From a bacterium (GTDB taxonomy: Bacteria > Elusimicrobiota > Elusimicrobia > UBA1565 > UBA9628): a DNA stretch of 64,000 nt. The position numbers were made by a program, and so were the translations under genes. The notes below the pieces were generated by a model. That model worked only from the letters and a program-made list of their open reading frames with translations, was not told the DNA's origin and searched no databases. This document shows, piece by piece, positions 44,786 to 52,081 of this stretch (positions within the stretch are counted from its first letter, which is position 1; the number at the start of each line of letters is the position of its first letter). The stretch is from contig JAKAQO010000006.1 in assembly GCA_021822495.1 (NCBI GenBank), positions 54,302 through 118,301 on the forward strand, in the 5' to 3' direction.

Positions 44786-45164
44786 TTTCAGCGCCCGTTT
44801 CCGATCCGTCCGACGACAAGCCGTAAATTCCCATTTCTACCGACGAGAAACAGCCTTTGTTCTTTTGTGCGCCGCGTATCGCCGCTTACCGCCGTTTTAC
44901 ATGCGGTTTGGACACCCAGATGGACACCGGTTTAGAGTCGGTTTATTTGTTGAGGCGCCGGGGTCTTGCGTCTGAGGCGCTTCCGTTTATTCGGGCAAGC
45001 GTTCCGCTGTGTAATCCACGAACTCCTTAAAGTCGTTCTTGCCTGCCGCGCGCAAAGACGCGCCGCCTAGGACCCACAGAAACGACCGGCAAGCCGTTTA
45101 ACGGGTATCCATTAACGCCAAGCAACCAAATAATACGCGGGAGAGATTGATAGAATATCCGAAG
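44786..45164. other. Left-end region without an intact gene
   Basis: No convincing gene. In the circular form of the element this region would follow attP, and the integrase frame would continue here for 13 codons to a TAA at 44,824-44,826. TGGACACCCAGATGGACA (about 44,909) differs by one base from a sequence in the integrase 3' end (TGGACACCCAGGTGGACA, 63,845). In its frame it reads LDTQMDTG, so it may be the C-terminal remnant of a second, related integrase. Confidence 0.5.
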
Positions 45165-45337
45165 ATGAAAAAAATTTTTAATTCGCGGAAAATGATGGAA
45201 TTGGCCGTCAATGTCATGCGCCAATCCGTCATGACGAACGAAAAGCTCAGCGGGTCCTCAACAAGCTAATGGAGAAGAATCTGCTGCGGCGTGTTGGAAA
45301 AGGTCCGGCAACCCGATATGAGGTTGTTCGATCGTGA
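45165..45337 (+). pseudogene. Frameshifted remnant of a winged-helix-type protein
   Basis: An ATG at 45,165 opens MKKIFNSRKMMELAVNVMRQSV, which soon stops. From about 45,236, in another frame, the sequence reads ERKAQRVLNKLMEKNLLRRV, then GKGPATRYEVVRS and a stop (45,335-45,337). The second part looks like the C-terminal winged helix common in AlbA_2- or Fic-type regulators. A frameshift or small deletion near 45,236 separates the two parts. Confidence 0.45.
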
Positions 45338-45362
45338 TTGGGAAGGGATGCCAAATTCTGGA

Positions 45363-45448
45363 GCCCGGAATCCCGACAAAAATCCCGACAAAGTGTCGGG
45401 ATTCGTTCACGGGCCATCGCGCCAAATATCCCGCCATTTTGGCGCGAT
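45363..45448. repeat. Two adjacent inverted repeats near attL
   Basis: IR1 has arms GAATCCCGACA (45,368-45,378) and TGTCGGGATTC (45,394-45,404), with a further direct copy AATCCCGACA in the loop. IR2 has arms ATCGCGCCAAA (45,416-45,426) and TTTGGCGCGAT (45,438-45,448) with an 11-base loop. The rest of 45,338-45,641 has no gene. Such a cluster is compatible with an origin, an oriT, a recombinase accessory site or a terminator pair. Confidence 0.55.
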
Positions 45449-45641
45449 AAAATCCGAGCCGGAGGCATGATCTGGGACCGGTTGCGGGACATGAGGCAAG
45501 GGCCATGAAATGGATCGCGCCGCTTTTCGCTCCCAGTTTAAGGTCATTTTGCCACCTTAGCCCCTGGTCCGAATTTTTGGGAGCAACTCATTTGGTTCTA
45601 CGCCCAAATACGGAACCCGTGTATTGAGGTAAAACAGGAGA

Positions 45642-46112
45642 ATGGAAATGAACGCGCAACTAAAAAACAATTTAAGCATTGCATTGCTGTATGGGCTATC
45701 ATTCTTTCTTTTATGGTTTAGAAGAAAATATGCAATCGCTCAATTAATAAAACAATCGGCGAACTCTAACTTTGATGTCCTTATTGGCAAAAGTCTAGTG
45801 TATTTCGTTTCAATTGCTCTATTTCTTGTCGCCTTAATCTCTTCAATCCGATGTCTATCTCCCAAATTTAATATGGAAATTAACAAGCTACTTAGCAGCC
45901 AACAAGGAGACAATTTAACTAGCGTATCAATATTTGGGCTTGGGTTTATTATGTTATGGTTTAGAAGAAAATATCTAATCGAGCAATTGACGAGAAATAT
46001 AAACTCCCGCTTCAGTGTTTTTATGGCTACAAGTGGAATGTATATCATCATGTTTGGCATGTTTTTTGTCGCCTTGATCTCTTTGTTCCGTTGCCTATTC
46101 GCAAATTCTTAA
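45642..46112 (+). CDS. Four-helix membrane protein made of two tandem homologous halves
   Basis: A 156-residue protein. Residues about 12-70 and 90-156 are repeats of the same unit: a helix, then LWFRRKY(A/L)I(A/E)QL, a polar loop, then a helix with (F/M)(L/F)(F/V)VALIS(S/L)(I/F)RCL. Each half has the shape of the two-helix family C proteins at 49,550 and 58,883. The start follows CAGGAG. It is the first intact gene of the cargo array. Function unknown; an immunity role is inferred from context. Confidence 0.6.
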   Translation: MEMNAQLKNNLSIALLYGLSFFLLWFRRKYAIAQLIKQSANSNFDVLIGKSLVYFVSIALFLVALISSIRCLSPKFNMEINKLLSSQQGDNLTSVSIFGLGFIMLWFRRKYLIEQLTRNINSRFSVFMATSGMYIIMFGMFFVALISLFRCLFANS

Positions 46113-46125
46113 GAAGCATAATCAA

Positions 46126-46566
46126 ATGAACAAGAAACGAATCGGGCTGTGGACTGGGAGCATCATCGGCGTTGCCTACGCAATCGCAACCCAAATTGAC
46201 ACAATACCGCCTCTATGGCTATCGACTTCAATCGTCCATTTTATCGATAACATTTTGGTTATACTGACATTTACAAATGCAGTTATTACGTTCCTGACGT
46301 TACGGTTGGTTCCCATAAGCTCAGATATATCCGATCTGATTTATGAAGCCGCAAGCGTACTGTATTTCGTCATTCTTGGTGTTCTGGTCGACAGATTGCG
46401 AACGCGCTTTTCTAGGAGCCAGGTATTTTTTATTCTTCTCGGTTTTGTGGTTGTAAACATGGCGCTTATTTTTATTCCACTTTTTTTCTGGCGGAGACTT
46501 TTTGCTTCCGTTTTTATGGGTGGCGTTCCCCCGCTTCTTAGGAAGAACTTCACGGGGCCGCGATGA
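46126..46566 (+). CDS. Small polytopic membrane protein, unknown
   Basis: A 146-residue protein with four predicted helices (about residues 9-26, 42-62, 83-102 and 107-128) and a basic C-terminus. It follows the duplicated membrane protein by 13 bases. A cassette block begins right at its 3' end. No family is recognised. Confidence 0.55.
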   Translation: MNKKRIGLWTGSIIGVAYAIATQIDTIPPLWLSTSIVHFIDNILVILTFTNAVITFLTLRLVPISSDISDLIYEAASVLYFVILGVLVDRLRTRFSRSQVFFILLGFVVVNMALIFIPLFFWRRLFASVFMGGVPPLLRKNFTGPR

Positions 46567-46609
46567 AAAATGTACACAGAGGCAACAACAGCGGCAAGCG
46601 GAAGAAATT

Positions 46610-46710
46610 ATTCTTGCGGGCTTGGAGCGAAAAACAGCGGAAAAAATGAATTCAGAAATTCCGTGGGAGCATGAAGGCATGGGGGAAATAGGGACAGTCC
46701 CCATTTCCCT
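46610..46710 (+). repeat. Cassette repeat block, copy 1
   Basis: The block carries GGGCTTGGAGCGAAAAACAG, then ATGAATTCAGAAATTCCGTG, then GGGAAATAGGGACAG and its inverted half (palindrome at 46,683-46,709). Its first part (the ATGACCAAGCGCGAG segment) is missing or diverged. It is one base shorter than the copy at 53,420, which changes the frame upstream of ATGAATTC. Confidence 0.7.
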
Positions 46711-46840
46711 TGTTCAAGGCGGTCCAGTCATTGAACCGCCGCCTCATTGGATCGTCCCTTTTGAAGACGCCGCAGATCCAAAAACGGGCGAGTGTAAAAT
46801 GCATTGCTATAGAAACTTTTCTACTGGCAAATGTGAGTAA
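46646..46840 (+). CDS. Cassette small ORF: conserved MNSEIPW head, proline-rich tail
   Basis: A 64-residue ORF (an in-frame extension upstream is possible). The head MNSEIPWEHEGMGEIGTVPIS is shared with five other small ORFs in the array. GTVPIS is encoded by the palindrome. The tail LVQGGPVIEPPPHW... is shared in part with the ORFs at 47,780 and 50,141 and then ends in a unique Cys-containing stretch. Whether it is translated is not certain; the conserved head and position are the evidence. Confidence 0.4.
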   Translation: MNSEIPWEHEGMGEIGTVPISLVQGGPVIEPPPHWIVPFEDAADPKTGECKMHCYRNFSTGKCE

Positions 46841-46855
46841 AAATTGGAGAGAAAT

Positions 46856-47698
46856 ATGGGATACATAATAGACTCAGATGCCAAAAATGCTCAAGAGGGC
46901 ATTAATCCAGAAAAACTACTGTCGTTTGATAACAATGCGTTGTCCAGCTTGCAAGAGTTAAACAAGATAATATCCGAACTCTTAGGCCTAATTTTTATAA
47001 GGGATGCCAGAAACATAAACCTGCCTACGATTATGTATTCGACGCTTGCATCTAAATATTTAAAAGCTCGACCACGCCTATGGGAAATCACTCTGGCCAT
47101 GAATATGCTGGGAATTAAAACCCCGCTTTGGCGCATCTCCGCAGCAAAGAATATTCATGGATTACGCTTAGAAGGGCCTCAAATAAATCCTCAGTCTGAA
47201 TGTAAAGCCTGTTCTGGGTGTGGCCGAATCCTTTCAGTGGAGAGCGGACCCTCATCCTATCGCTATCATCGAAAATTAATCCAGAAAATGGATATTGCGA
47301 ATTGCTTGCCTCCATTCTTAGTTGCCCAACACAAGCTGATGGCAAAGGCCATAGACAGAATGCGGGGAGAGGGAGTTTTTGATGATATTCTTCGGTGTGC
47401 GGAACAGTCTTTATTATCCCTCCAACTTCCGATTGACCACTACTCGCTCACTGTCGAGTCCACTATCCACATGAAAACGAAAATTGTCCAATCATGCATT
47501 GGATTGATTCGTCTTACTCCTCGGATATTTATAAATGTGAAGGGAAAAGAAATCCCAGTTAGTTCTAAATGGGAAGCGCAGAAAATATCTGGAAAGAAAT
47601 ACCCTGAGCGTGTACTTTTTTTTCAAGCATGCCCTGTTTGCCTTGGCCGAGGGACGCAATATACCCGGAGGCAAAAAACGGGAAGGAAAAATAAATGA
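46856..47698 (+). CDS. Unrecognised soluble protein with two CxxC-type motifs
   Basis: A 280-residue protein with no signal peptide or membrane helix. The ATG at 46,856 follows GGAGAG; a TTG four codons upstream is less likely. CKACSGCGR (about residues 122-130) and CPVCLGRG (about 262-269) look like two halves of a DnaJ-type zinc site. The last residues (TRRQKTGRKNK) are encoded by sequence that recurs at the ends of other cargo genes. Function unknown. Confidence 0.5.
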   Translation: MGYIIDSDAKNAQEGINPEKLLSFDNNALSSLQELNKIISELLGLIFIRDARNINLPTIMYSTLASKYLKARPRLWEITLAMNMLGIKTPLWRISAAKNIHGLRLEGPQINPQSECKACSGCGRILSVESGPSSYRYHRKLIQKMDIANCLPPFLVAQHKLMAKAIDRMRGEGVFDDILRCAEQSLLSLQLPIDHYSLTVESTIHMKTKIVQSCIGLIRLTPRIFINVKGKEIPVSSKWEAQKISGKKYPERVLFFQACPVCLGRGTQYTRRQKTGRKNK

Positions 47699-47845
47699 CC
47701 AAGCGCGAGCAAAAAAGGTTGGTCCGGTCGAATCTGAAAAATATGTTTCTCAGGGCTTGGAGCGAAAAATAGCGGAGAAATGAATTCAAAAATTCCGTGG
47801 GAGCGCGAAGGCATGAGGGAAATAGGGACAGTCCCTATTTCCCTC
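47695..47845 (+). repeat. Cassette repeat block, copy 2
   Basis: A nearly full block: ATGACCAAGCGCGAGCAAAA, CTGAAAAATATGTTTCTCAG, GGCTTGGAGCG, ATGAATTCA and the perfect palindrome (47,817-47,843, core GGGACAGTCCC). Its upstream frame MTKREQKRLVRSNLKNMFLR is closed by a TAG after AWSEK, where the copy at 53,420 has CAG. Confidence 0.8.
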
Positions 47846-47935
47846 GTTCAAGGCGGTCCAGTCATTGAACCGCCGCCTCAGCAGGTAATCGAAGCTCCGC
47901 CCGAACCAGTGATGGAGCCAAGAGGAACCCAATGA
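47780..47935 (+). CDS. Cassette small ORF with EPPP tail, coupled to the next membrane gene
   Basis: A 51-residue ORF: head MNSKIPWEREGMREIGTVPIS, tail LVQGGPVIEPPPQQVIEAPP and EPVMEPRGTQ. Its TGA overlaps the ATG of the family A membrane gene (ATGA at 47,932). The same PRGTQ end and ATGA overlap recur before the family A gene at 52,936, and a stranded copy occurs at 50,248. The repeated pairing suggests a linked pair of products or a coupling leader. Confidence 0.45.
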   Translation: MNSKIPWEREGMREIGTVPISLVQGGPVIEPPPQQVIEAPPEPVMEPRGTQ

Positions 47936-48603
47936 AACAACCCTTTAATTGGTTTTTTAAAAATAATAACCGCAGAGTACTACTTGTATTCACCATCGCT
48001 TTTCTGCTGGTGGAAGTGTTCTCAGCTTTTGAACCAGAAATGCATCCAATTAGCCATTGGTTGCAAATTCACATACCAGTATGGCTTGCAATTTCTGATA
48101 TCGGTATTGTTGGCATCTGTCTGATGATTACGGCGCATAATCGCCCCTTGGAGCAGGATAAATACGTTTTGTCCATATTGATTCCAGCTTTACTGATTCT
48201 AAGGCCATCTATTAATGTTTTGTTAAACAGTCATGTTGTTTGGGTCAGTGGGGTTGGAGTCATTTTCTTATTAGGATCTACGTTCTATTGGGCAATTGTG
48301 ACAATCCTCCGGCCATTTTTAAACTCAAGAAAAAAAGAACCGTTTCCTGAAATCAAAGGGACATACTACGCTCGCGAAGGAGAAACCTGGACGGACGAAT
48401 TCGAGCATTTAAAAGTCAAAGAAGAATTAGAATATGAGCTCTCCCAGGAATTTCCGGATTTTTGGAGCGCTTCTTCGCATTTTACGAAGCGGAAGAAATT
48501 GGAACTCTTGGAGCGGACCGCAGCGAAGTTCCATGAGAAATATGGCCGCGGGAAAATGGCGTTGAGCGTCAAGGAATTAAAAGAACGAATAGAATCGGCG
48601 TAA
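47932..48603 (+). CDS. Family A membrane protein with conserved C-terminal module
   Basis: A 223-residue protein with four predicted membrane helices. The block SHWLQIHIPVWLAISDIGIVGICLMITAH (about residues 36-64) is shared with the genes at 50,386 and 52,936. The last 75 residues (ETWTDEFEHLKVKEELEYEL... to ELKERIESA) are almost identical to those of the 50,386 protein, at DNA level too, while the membrane part has diverged. It is probably an inner-membrane protein with a cytoplasmic tail. An immunity role is inferred. Confidence 0.6.
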   Translation: MKQPFNWFFKNNNRRVLLVFTIAFLLVEVFSAFEPEMHPISHWLQIHIPVWLAISDIGIVGICLMITAHNRPLEQDKYVLSILIPALLILRPSINVLLNSHVVWVSGVGVIFLLGSTFYWAIVTILRPFLNSRKKEPFPEIKGTYYAREGETWTDEFEHLKVKEELEYELSQEFPDFWSASSHFTKRKKLELLERTAAKFHEKYGRGKMALSVKELKERIESA

Positions 48604-48647
48604 TCATCGTTTGCGCCGCTCAAATTCGCGCCTTGGAGGAGTCAAGA

Positions 48648-48830
48648 ATGTCGGAAGATGGCCAAGAAGCCGTGAGGCGGGAAATAGGGACAGTCCCTAT
48701 TTCCACTACCACTCCTGCTGGAGTGCCCGTTGCCGGAGCGCTCAGCGTAGGAATTGTTGGAGTAGGATCCTGGGCCAGCGCGGCAGAACTTAACGCACTC
48801 CTAACTTGCCGACATCAAGGAGGAAAATAA
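48648..48830 (+). CDS. Cassette small ORF with hydrophobic tail, coupled to a family B gene
   Basis: A 60-residue ORF with a good Shine-Dalgarno (GGAGGAG, six bases before the ATG). Head MSEDGQEAVRREIGTVPIS (palindrome-encoded end), then a Gly/Ala/Val-rich hydrophobic segment (AGVPVAGALSVGIVGVGSWA) and the end LLTCRHQGGK. Its stop overlaps the next start as TAATG. The hydrophobic, glycine-rich tail is reminiscent of small pore-forming peptides, but no bacteriocin family is recognised. Confidence 0.5.
   Translation: MSEDGQEAVRREIGTVPISTTTPAGVPVAGALSVGIVGVGSWASAAELNALLTCRHQGGK
48680..48704. repeat. REP-like palindrome at the cassette junction
   Basis: A perfect palindrome with core GGGACAGTCCC. 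Sequence is shared with 51,041-51,143 up to and including the palindrome and is unrelated after it. Confidence 0.7.
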
Positions 48831-49312
48831 TGAACTGGATCGAATTTACAATTAAATCCTGGTATCACGCCCACTCTAGCCTTTTCCTAACTTTCGTGGC
48901 AATAGCGGGAATTATTGGCGGACATTTTGAATCTGAGAAAAATCTGGGTGGAGCAATTTTTACTTGGCTGATTTCTCTATCAGCTTTGATGGGAGCCATT
49001 ATGCCTTTTTTCCCGTGCGAACCGTCCTATCCTTGGCATATCGCGATGCTCATCGTTTATTTATGTCTCCCTTTACTTATTATTTTTAGACGCAAGAAGC
49101 AGAGTGGCGAAGAGACCTCTAAAAAACCATCTCTTAAAAGACCTCGTATGTTATTGATTGTGGGAAAGGGCGCAGGCGGAGGGTTAATCGCATTTATTAC
49201 TTGCTGGGGTGTTCATTTGGGTTTAGCAGTAGCTACAATCGTCGGCGGAATCTTTGGGTTAATAGTCATCATTAGTTGGATAATTGAAGGCAAAAACAAT
49301 AAAAATCAATGA
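48830..49312 (+). CDS. Family B membrane protein (larger form)
   Basis: A 160-residue protein with four to five helices. The first 45 residues (WYHAHSSLFLTFVAIAGIIGGHFESEKNLGGAIFTWLISL) align with the genes at 55,993 and 56,655 through the pattern FL-x-x-A-x-x-x-x-G/S-x-x-x-S-E/K-K-x-L, then AIFTW. The later half has a second glycine-rich helix pair. The ATG follows AGGAGG. Immunity-like by context only. Confidence 0.55.
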   Translation: MNWIEFTIKSWYHAHSSLFLTFVAIAGIIGGHFESEKNLGGAIFTWLISLSALMGAIMPFFPCEPSYPWHIAMLIVYLCLPLLIIFRRKKQSGEETSKKPSLKRPRMLLIVGKGAGGGLIAFITCWGVHLGLAVATIVGGIFGLIVIISWIIEGKNNKNQ

Positions 49313-49361
49313 AATATGCTACTCCCTAAAAAGAAATTACGCGAACATATAGGGGAAATAA

Positions 49362-49553
49362 ATGAGCAATCGCGAGCAAAAAAGGTTGGTCCGGTCTGGT
49401 GGAATTGGAGAAATTGGGGGGTATATTAATTTTGGCGGACCGCCAAATGCTGGAATTCAGATACCGACACTGGGAATCGGATGGGGGATAGGCGGTGGTT
49501 ATTTTACTGGAGTGATTGATACATCTCCTCTTAGACCTTGGACAATTAAATGA
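49362..49553 (+). CDS. Cassette small ORF with glycine-rich tail, coupled to a family C gene
   Basis: A 63-residue ORF that starts in the frame of the conserved head (MSNREQKRLVRS) and passes directly into a glycine-rich tail: GGIGEIGGYINFGGPP, then LGIGWGIGGGYFTGV. There is no palindrome in this copy. It shows that the MTKREQKR frame is, or was, coding. Its stop overlaps the start of the 49,550 gene (ATGA). Confidence 0.5.
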   Translation: MSNREQKRLVRSGGIGEIGGYINFGGPPNAGIQIPTLGIGWGIGGGYFTGVIDTSPLRPWTIK

Positions 49554-49783
49554 ATCTAATATGGCAAGCGTTGCTCGATTGGAGCTTTTTCTTGATTATG
49601 TTATTTAAGGGGCAAGAAAACTGCGAAAGAGCGATTAGTATTTCTAAATCCATGCACAAGGAGGGCTGGGAACCGCCTAAGATCACTTTATTAATGGTTG
49701 ATGTTGTGAGATACACGCTAACCATAGGCGCTCTTCTGGCGGCCTGTATTGATACTGTACGATTGTTATCCTCATACTTTTGA
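49550..49783 (+). CDS. Family C small membrane protein
   Basis: A 77-residue protein with two helices (about residues 5-20 and 50-72) and a polar loop (ENCERAISISKSMHKEGWEPPK). The size and two-helix plan resemble one half of the duplicated 45,642 protein and the 58,883 protein. It is coupled to the preceding small ORF by ATGA and followed by another family C member after 11 bases. Confidence 0.5.
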   Translation: MNLIWQALLDWSFFLIMLFKGQENCERAISISKSMHKEGWEPPKITLLMVDVVRYTLTIGALLAACIDTVRLLSSYF

Positions 49784-49794
49784 TAAAGGAGAAA

Positions 49795-50136
49795 ATGGCA
49801 GATACAGCTACTCATCTTTTAAAGGCAGGAATAGGTCTCGCGGGACTTATATTCTTTATGGGGATGAGAAAGAGACTTCTTTACGCCGATGGGAAATCCC
49901 ATAAAGCGCTGATAAAGAAAAGTCCCCGGTGGGCGCAAAATATTGCCTCTCTGCTTTTATTCTTTCCACTTTGTCTCGGGATATGCGTTGAGTTGTTCCG
50001 CGCATTCGATCCTGGTTTTATACTTTCTCGACGGGTGTCTTTTGTTTTTTCAGCGGGTTGCCTCGCGGGACTCATGCTTTTGGCATTGGGCATAAAAATT
50101 TATGCAATGTTCTCGAAAAAGCGGGTTAAGGAATGA
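49795..50136 (+). CDS. Family C membrane protein, paralogue of the 59,178 gene
   Basis: A 113-residue protein with three helices. The ATG follows AAAGGAG. The loop RKRLLYADGKSHKALIKKSPRWAQN and the C-terminal CVELFRAFDPGFILSRRVSF are shared with the gene at 59,178. From about 49,986 to 50,136 the two genes appear identical at DNA level, whereas their first halves differ at many positions. Confidence 0.6.
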   Translation: MADTATHLLKAGIGLAGLIFFMGMRKRLLYADGKSHKALIKKSPRWAQNIASLLLFFPLCLGICVELFRAFDPGFILSRRVSFVFSAGCLAGLMLLALGIKIYAMFSKKRVKE

Positions 50137-50140
50137 CCTC

Positions 50141-50248
50141 ATGAGTGAAACAGGGACAGTCCCCATTTCCCTTGTTCAAGGCGGTCCGCCTCAAACAGTA
50201 ATCGAAGCTCCGCCCGAACCAGTGATTGCGCCGAGAGGAACCCAATGA
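50141..50248 (+). CDS. Cassette small ORF, shortened EPPP-type tail without a coupled gene
   Basis: A 35-residue ORF (MSETGTVPISLVQGGPPQTV and then IEAPPEPVIAPRGTQ) that starts four bases after the family C stop, as the ORF at 59,521 does. The end PRGTQ-ATGA matches the junction before family A genes, but here the would-be family A start reads ATGAAATAA, so the downstream gene start is lost. The next family A gene begins 138 bases later with its own ribosome site. Confidence 0.4.
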   Translation: MSETGTVPISLVQGGPPQTVIEAPPEPVIAPRGTQ

Positions 50249-50385
50249 AATAATTTCTGAATATTAAAAACTAAGTAGGCAGGTCTTTTCGACTTTCCCA
50301 TAAATCAGAGGAACAGTAGTAGCAATAAAAGGAGGACTCAGAGAAATAAATTTAGAAATTTAAAAGTGAAGAGAGGAAATCATTT

Positions 50386-51042
50386 ATGAAACGACTATTG
50401 AATTACTCCCGAAAGGATAGACCTCGAGGATATATACTTATTGTGCTCTTTGCATCTTTAATAGGGATGGGCGTGTCAGCCCTTAAGCCAGAAATGCGCT
50501 CAGCTAGTTATTGGATTCAGATACACGCTCCAATATGGATTGCAGTGACAGACACTGCCATAGTAGGCTTTTGTTTAATCCTCATCGCACATGCATTGCG
50601 CACCAAGTCGCCTAAATCTATTTCAGCCATACTGGCTCTCGCTTATACGACTTTTACTCCTACTTTCGTAGTGATGTATGGCGACACGCCAAAACTCGGG
50701 ATGATATTGGAGATTTTTTTAGTTGCATGCGTATTGTATGCAGCTATGATGGTATCGCTTGTAGTGAGTGGAGAGGAAGGTTTTTTGAGAGAAGTCAAGG
50801 ATATTCCCATGCAGGGAGAAGAAACCTGGACGGACGAATTCGAGCATTTAAAAGTCAAAGAAGAATTAGAATATGAGCTCTCCCAGGAATTTCCGGATTT
50901 TTGGAGCGCTTCTTCGCATTTTACGAAGCGGAAGAAATTGGAACTCTTGGAGCGGGCCGCTGCAAAGTTCCATGAGAAATATGGCCGCAGGGAAATGGCG
51001 TTGATCGTTAAGGAATTAAAAGAACGAATAGAATCGGCGTAA
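50386..51042 (+). CDS. Family A membrane protein with conserved C-terminal module
   Basis: A 218-residue paralogue of the 47,932 protein. The helix block SYWIQIHAPIWIAVTDTAIVGFCLILIAH (about residues 44-72) is shared, and the C-terminal 75 residues are nearly identical (ETWTDEFEHLKVKEELEYEL). The membrane part otherwise differs. The start follows GAGAGGAAA. Downstream DNA remains matched to that after 47,932 up to the palindrome, so a 3' cassette of about 320 bases is shared. Confidence 0.6.
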   Translation: MKRLLNYSRKDRPRGYILIVLFASLIGMGVSALKPEMRSASYWIQIHAPIWIAVTDTAIVGFCLILIAHALRTKSPKSISAILALAYTTFTPTFVVMYGDTPKLGMILEIFLVACVLYAAMMVSLVVSGEEGFLREVKDIPMQGEETWTDEFEHLKVKEELEYELSQEFPDFWSASSHFTKRKKLELLERAAAKFHEKYGRREMALIVKELKERIESA

Positions 51043-51086
51043 TTATCGTTTGCGCCGCTCAAATTCGCGCCTTGGAGGAGTCAAGG

Positions 51087-51164
51087 ATGTCGAAAGATGG
51101 CCAAGAAGCCGTGAGGCGGGAAATAGGGACAGTCCCTATTTCCACTGGGAGGATAAGGGCCTAG
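51087..51164 (+). CDS. Cassette small ORF, short version of the 48,648 type
   Basis: A 25-residue ORF: MSKDGQEAVRREIGTVPIS is shared with 48,648, followed by only TGRIRA. The tail was replaced at the palindrome (51,119-51,143). Probably not a functional product; its value is as evidence for the junction. Confidence 0.3.
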   Translation: MSKDGQEAVRREIGTVPISTGRIRA

Positions 51165-51173
51165 AGGACAGTA

Positions 51174-52067
51174 ATGAATACAAACAAAAAAATTCCGTCT
51201 CCGGTGGTTGGAATTTATCAGAGCATATCCATAGTTTTCAGTTGTAGCCTGACTCTATGGCTTATACATGCCATCGGATTTAAAATAAGAATTCTTCGCG
51301 CCATAGGAACATTCACCCTTACCTCTATTTATGGAGTTGTACTCTTTCAAAATAAGCCCGATTTAAGAGGCCTCAAATTCGGCACTTTTAATATTTTTCA
51401 AAAATTGATTTTTATTTATTGTTTATGTGTTTTGAGCGATATTTCTCTACTCTATTTAAGAGACGGTCAGTTTGTTTGGGTCTTGTTGACCTTGACTATA
51501 GTCCTCGTCCTTTCTTCAGTTATGTTGTGGATGTTCTATCTGCCAGAAACGAAGTTTTCGGGCAATCTATTTTTCACCTCTCCGTCTAACATGCGGCCCA
51601 TAACAGAACTTTCTATGGCGTTTTCAATTTTGTTTACATCCTCGTTGCTTATTTTTGCATCCACATGGTTTATTCACGGAAAATCATATCTCAATGGATT
51701 TTTAGCGATAACCCTCTTTTCGATAGTCGGATTCTTCGGAATTTTGCCATTACGCTTAGAATTTTGGGTAAAAAAATATCCTTTTCTTTTGAATCCGGAC
51801 GCGTTTTTTGATCTTCCGGAGATACTCCCAGGATTGACGCCCACACTGTCGATATTATTCATATCATCCCTCATTGGATTCCTATTCTGGCTTAACATAG
51901 TTTTCCTAACCCATTTTGGTCCACCGCGAAATGCAGTTCTCAGTTTCGGGATTGAAGCATTATCCATTGGGTTTATTTTTAAATCCTTTCTTGTAAAAGC
52001 CCGTAGGAAAAGCAACAAAAGATTTGATGATGTACCCAGAGACAAAAGAAGCGGGAAGCAGAAATAA
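51174..52067 (+). CDS. Polytopic membrane protein, unknown
   Basis: A 297-residue protein with eight predicted helices and a basic tail ending RDKRSGKQK. That tail is similar to the ends of the 53,418 (NDTGKQEK) and 55,752 (QRQKKQEK) proteins, because the cassette repeat begins inside the gene ends. AT-rich compared with the chromosome. No family is recognised. Confidence 0.55.
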   Translation: MNTNKKIPSPVVGIYQSISIVFSCSLTLWLIHAIGFKIRILRAIGTFTLTSIYGVVLFQNKPDLRGLKFGTFNIFQKLIFIYCLCVLSDISLLYLRDGQFVWVLLTLTIVLVLSSVMLWMFYLPETKFSGNLFFTSPSNMRPITELSMAFSILFTSSLLIFASTWFIHGKSYLNGFLAITLFSIVGFFGILPLRLEFWVKKYPFLLNPDAFFDLPEILPGLTPTLSILFISSLIGFLFWLNIVFLTHFGPPRNAVLSFGIEALSIGFIFKSFLVKARRKSNKRFDDVPRDKRSGKQK

Positions 52068-52081
52068 AAGGAGTGCAAACT

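Noticed and set aside
44747-44820. A complete tRNA-Gln at the left end
   Set aside because: The sequence leaves the tRNA after the anticodon stem start; no TCCG partner strand or T-arm follows. Only the 5' half is present.
45247-45506. Two overlapping minus-strand ORFs
   Set aside because: They run across the inverted repeats and the frameshifted winged-helix remnant, have no ribosome site and no protein-like composition.
46321-47814. Several minus-strand ORFs across the cassette blocks (also near 52,700, 53,500 and 55,800)
   Set aside because: They arise because the palindromic block is open on both strands (MGTVPISPMPSRSHGISEF type). They lack starts with ribosome sites, and the plus strand has coupled genes.
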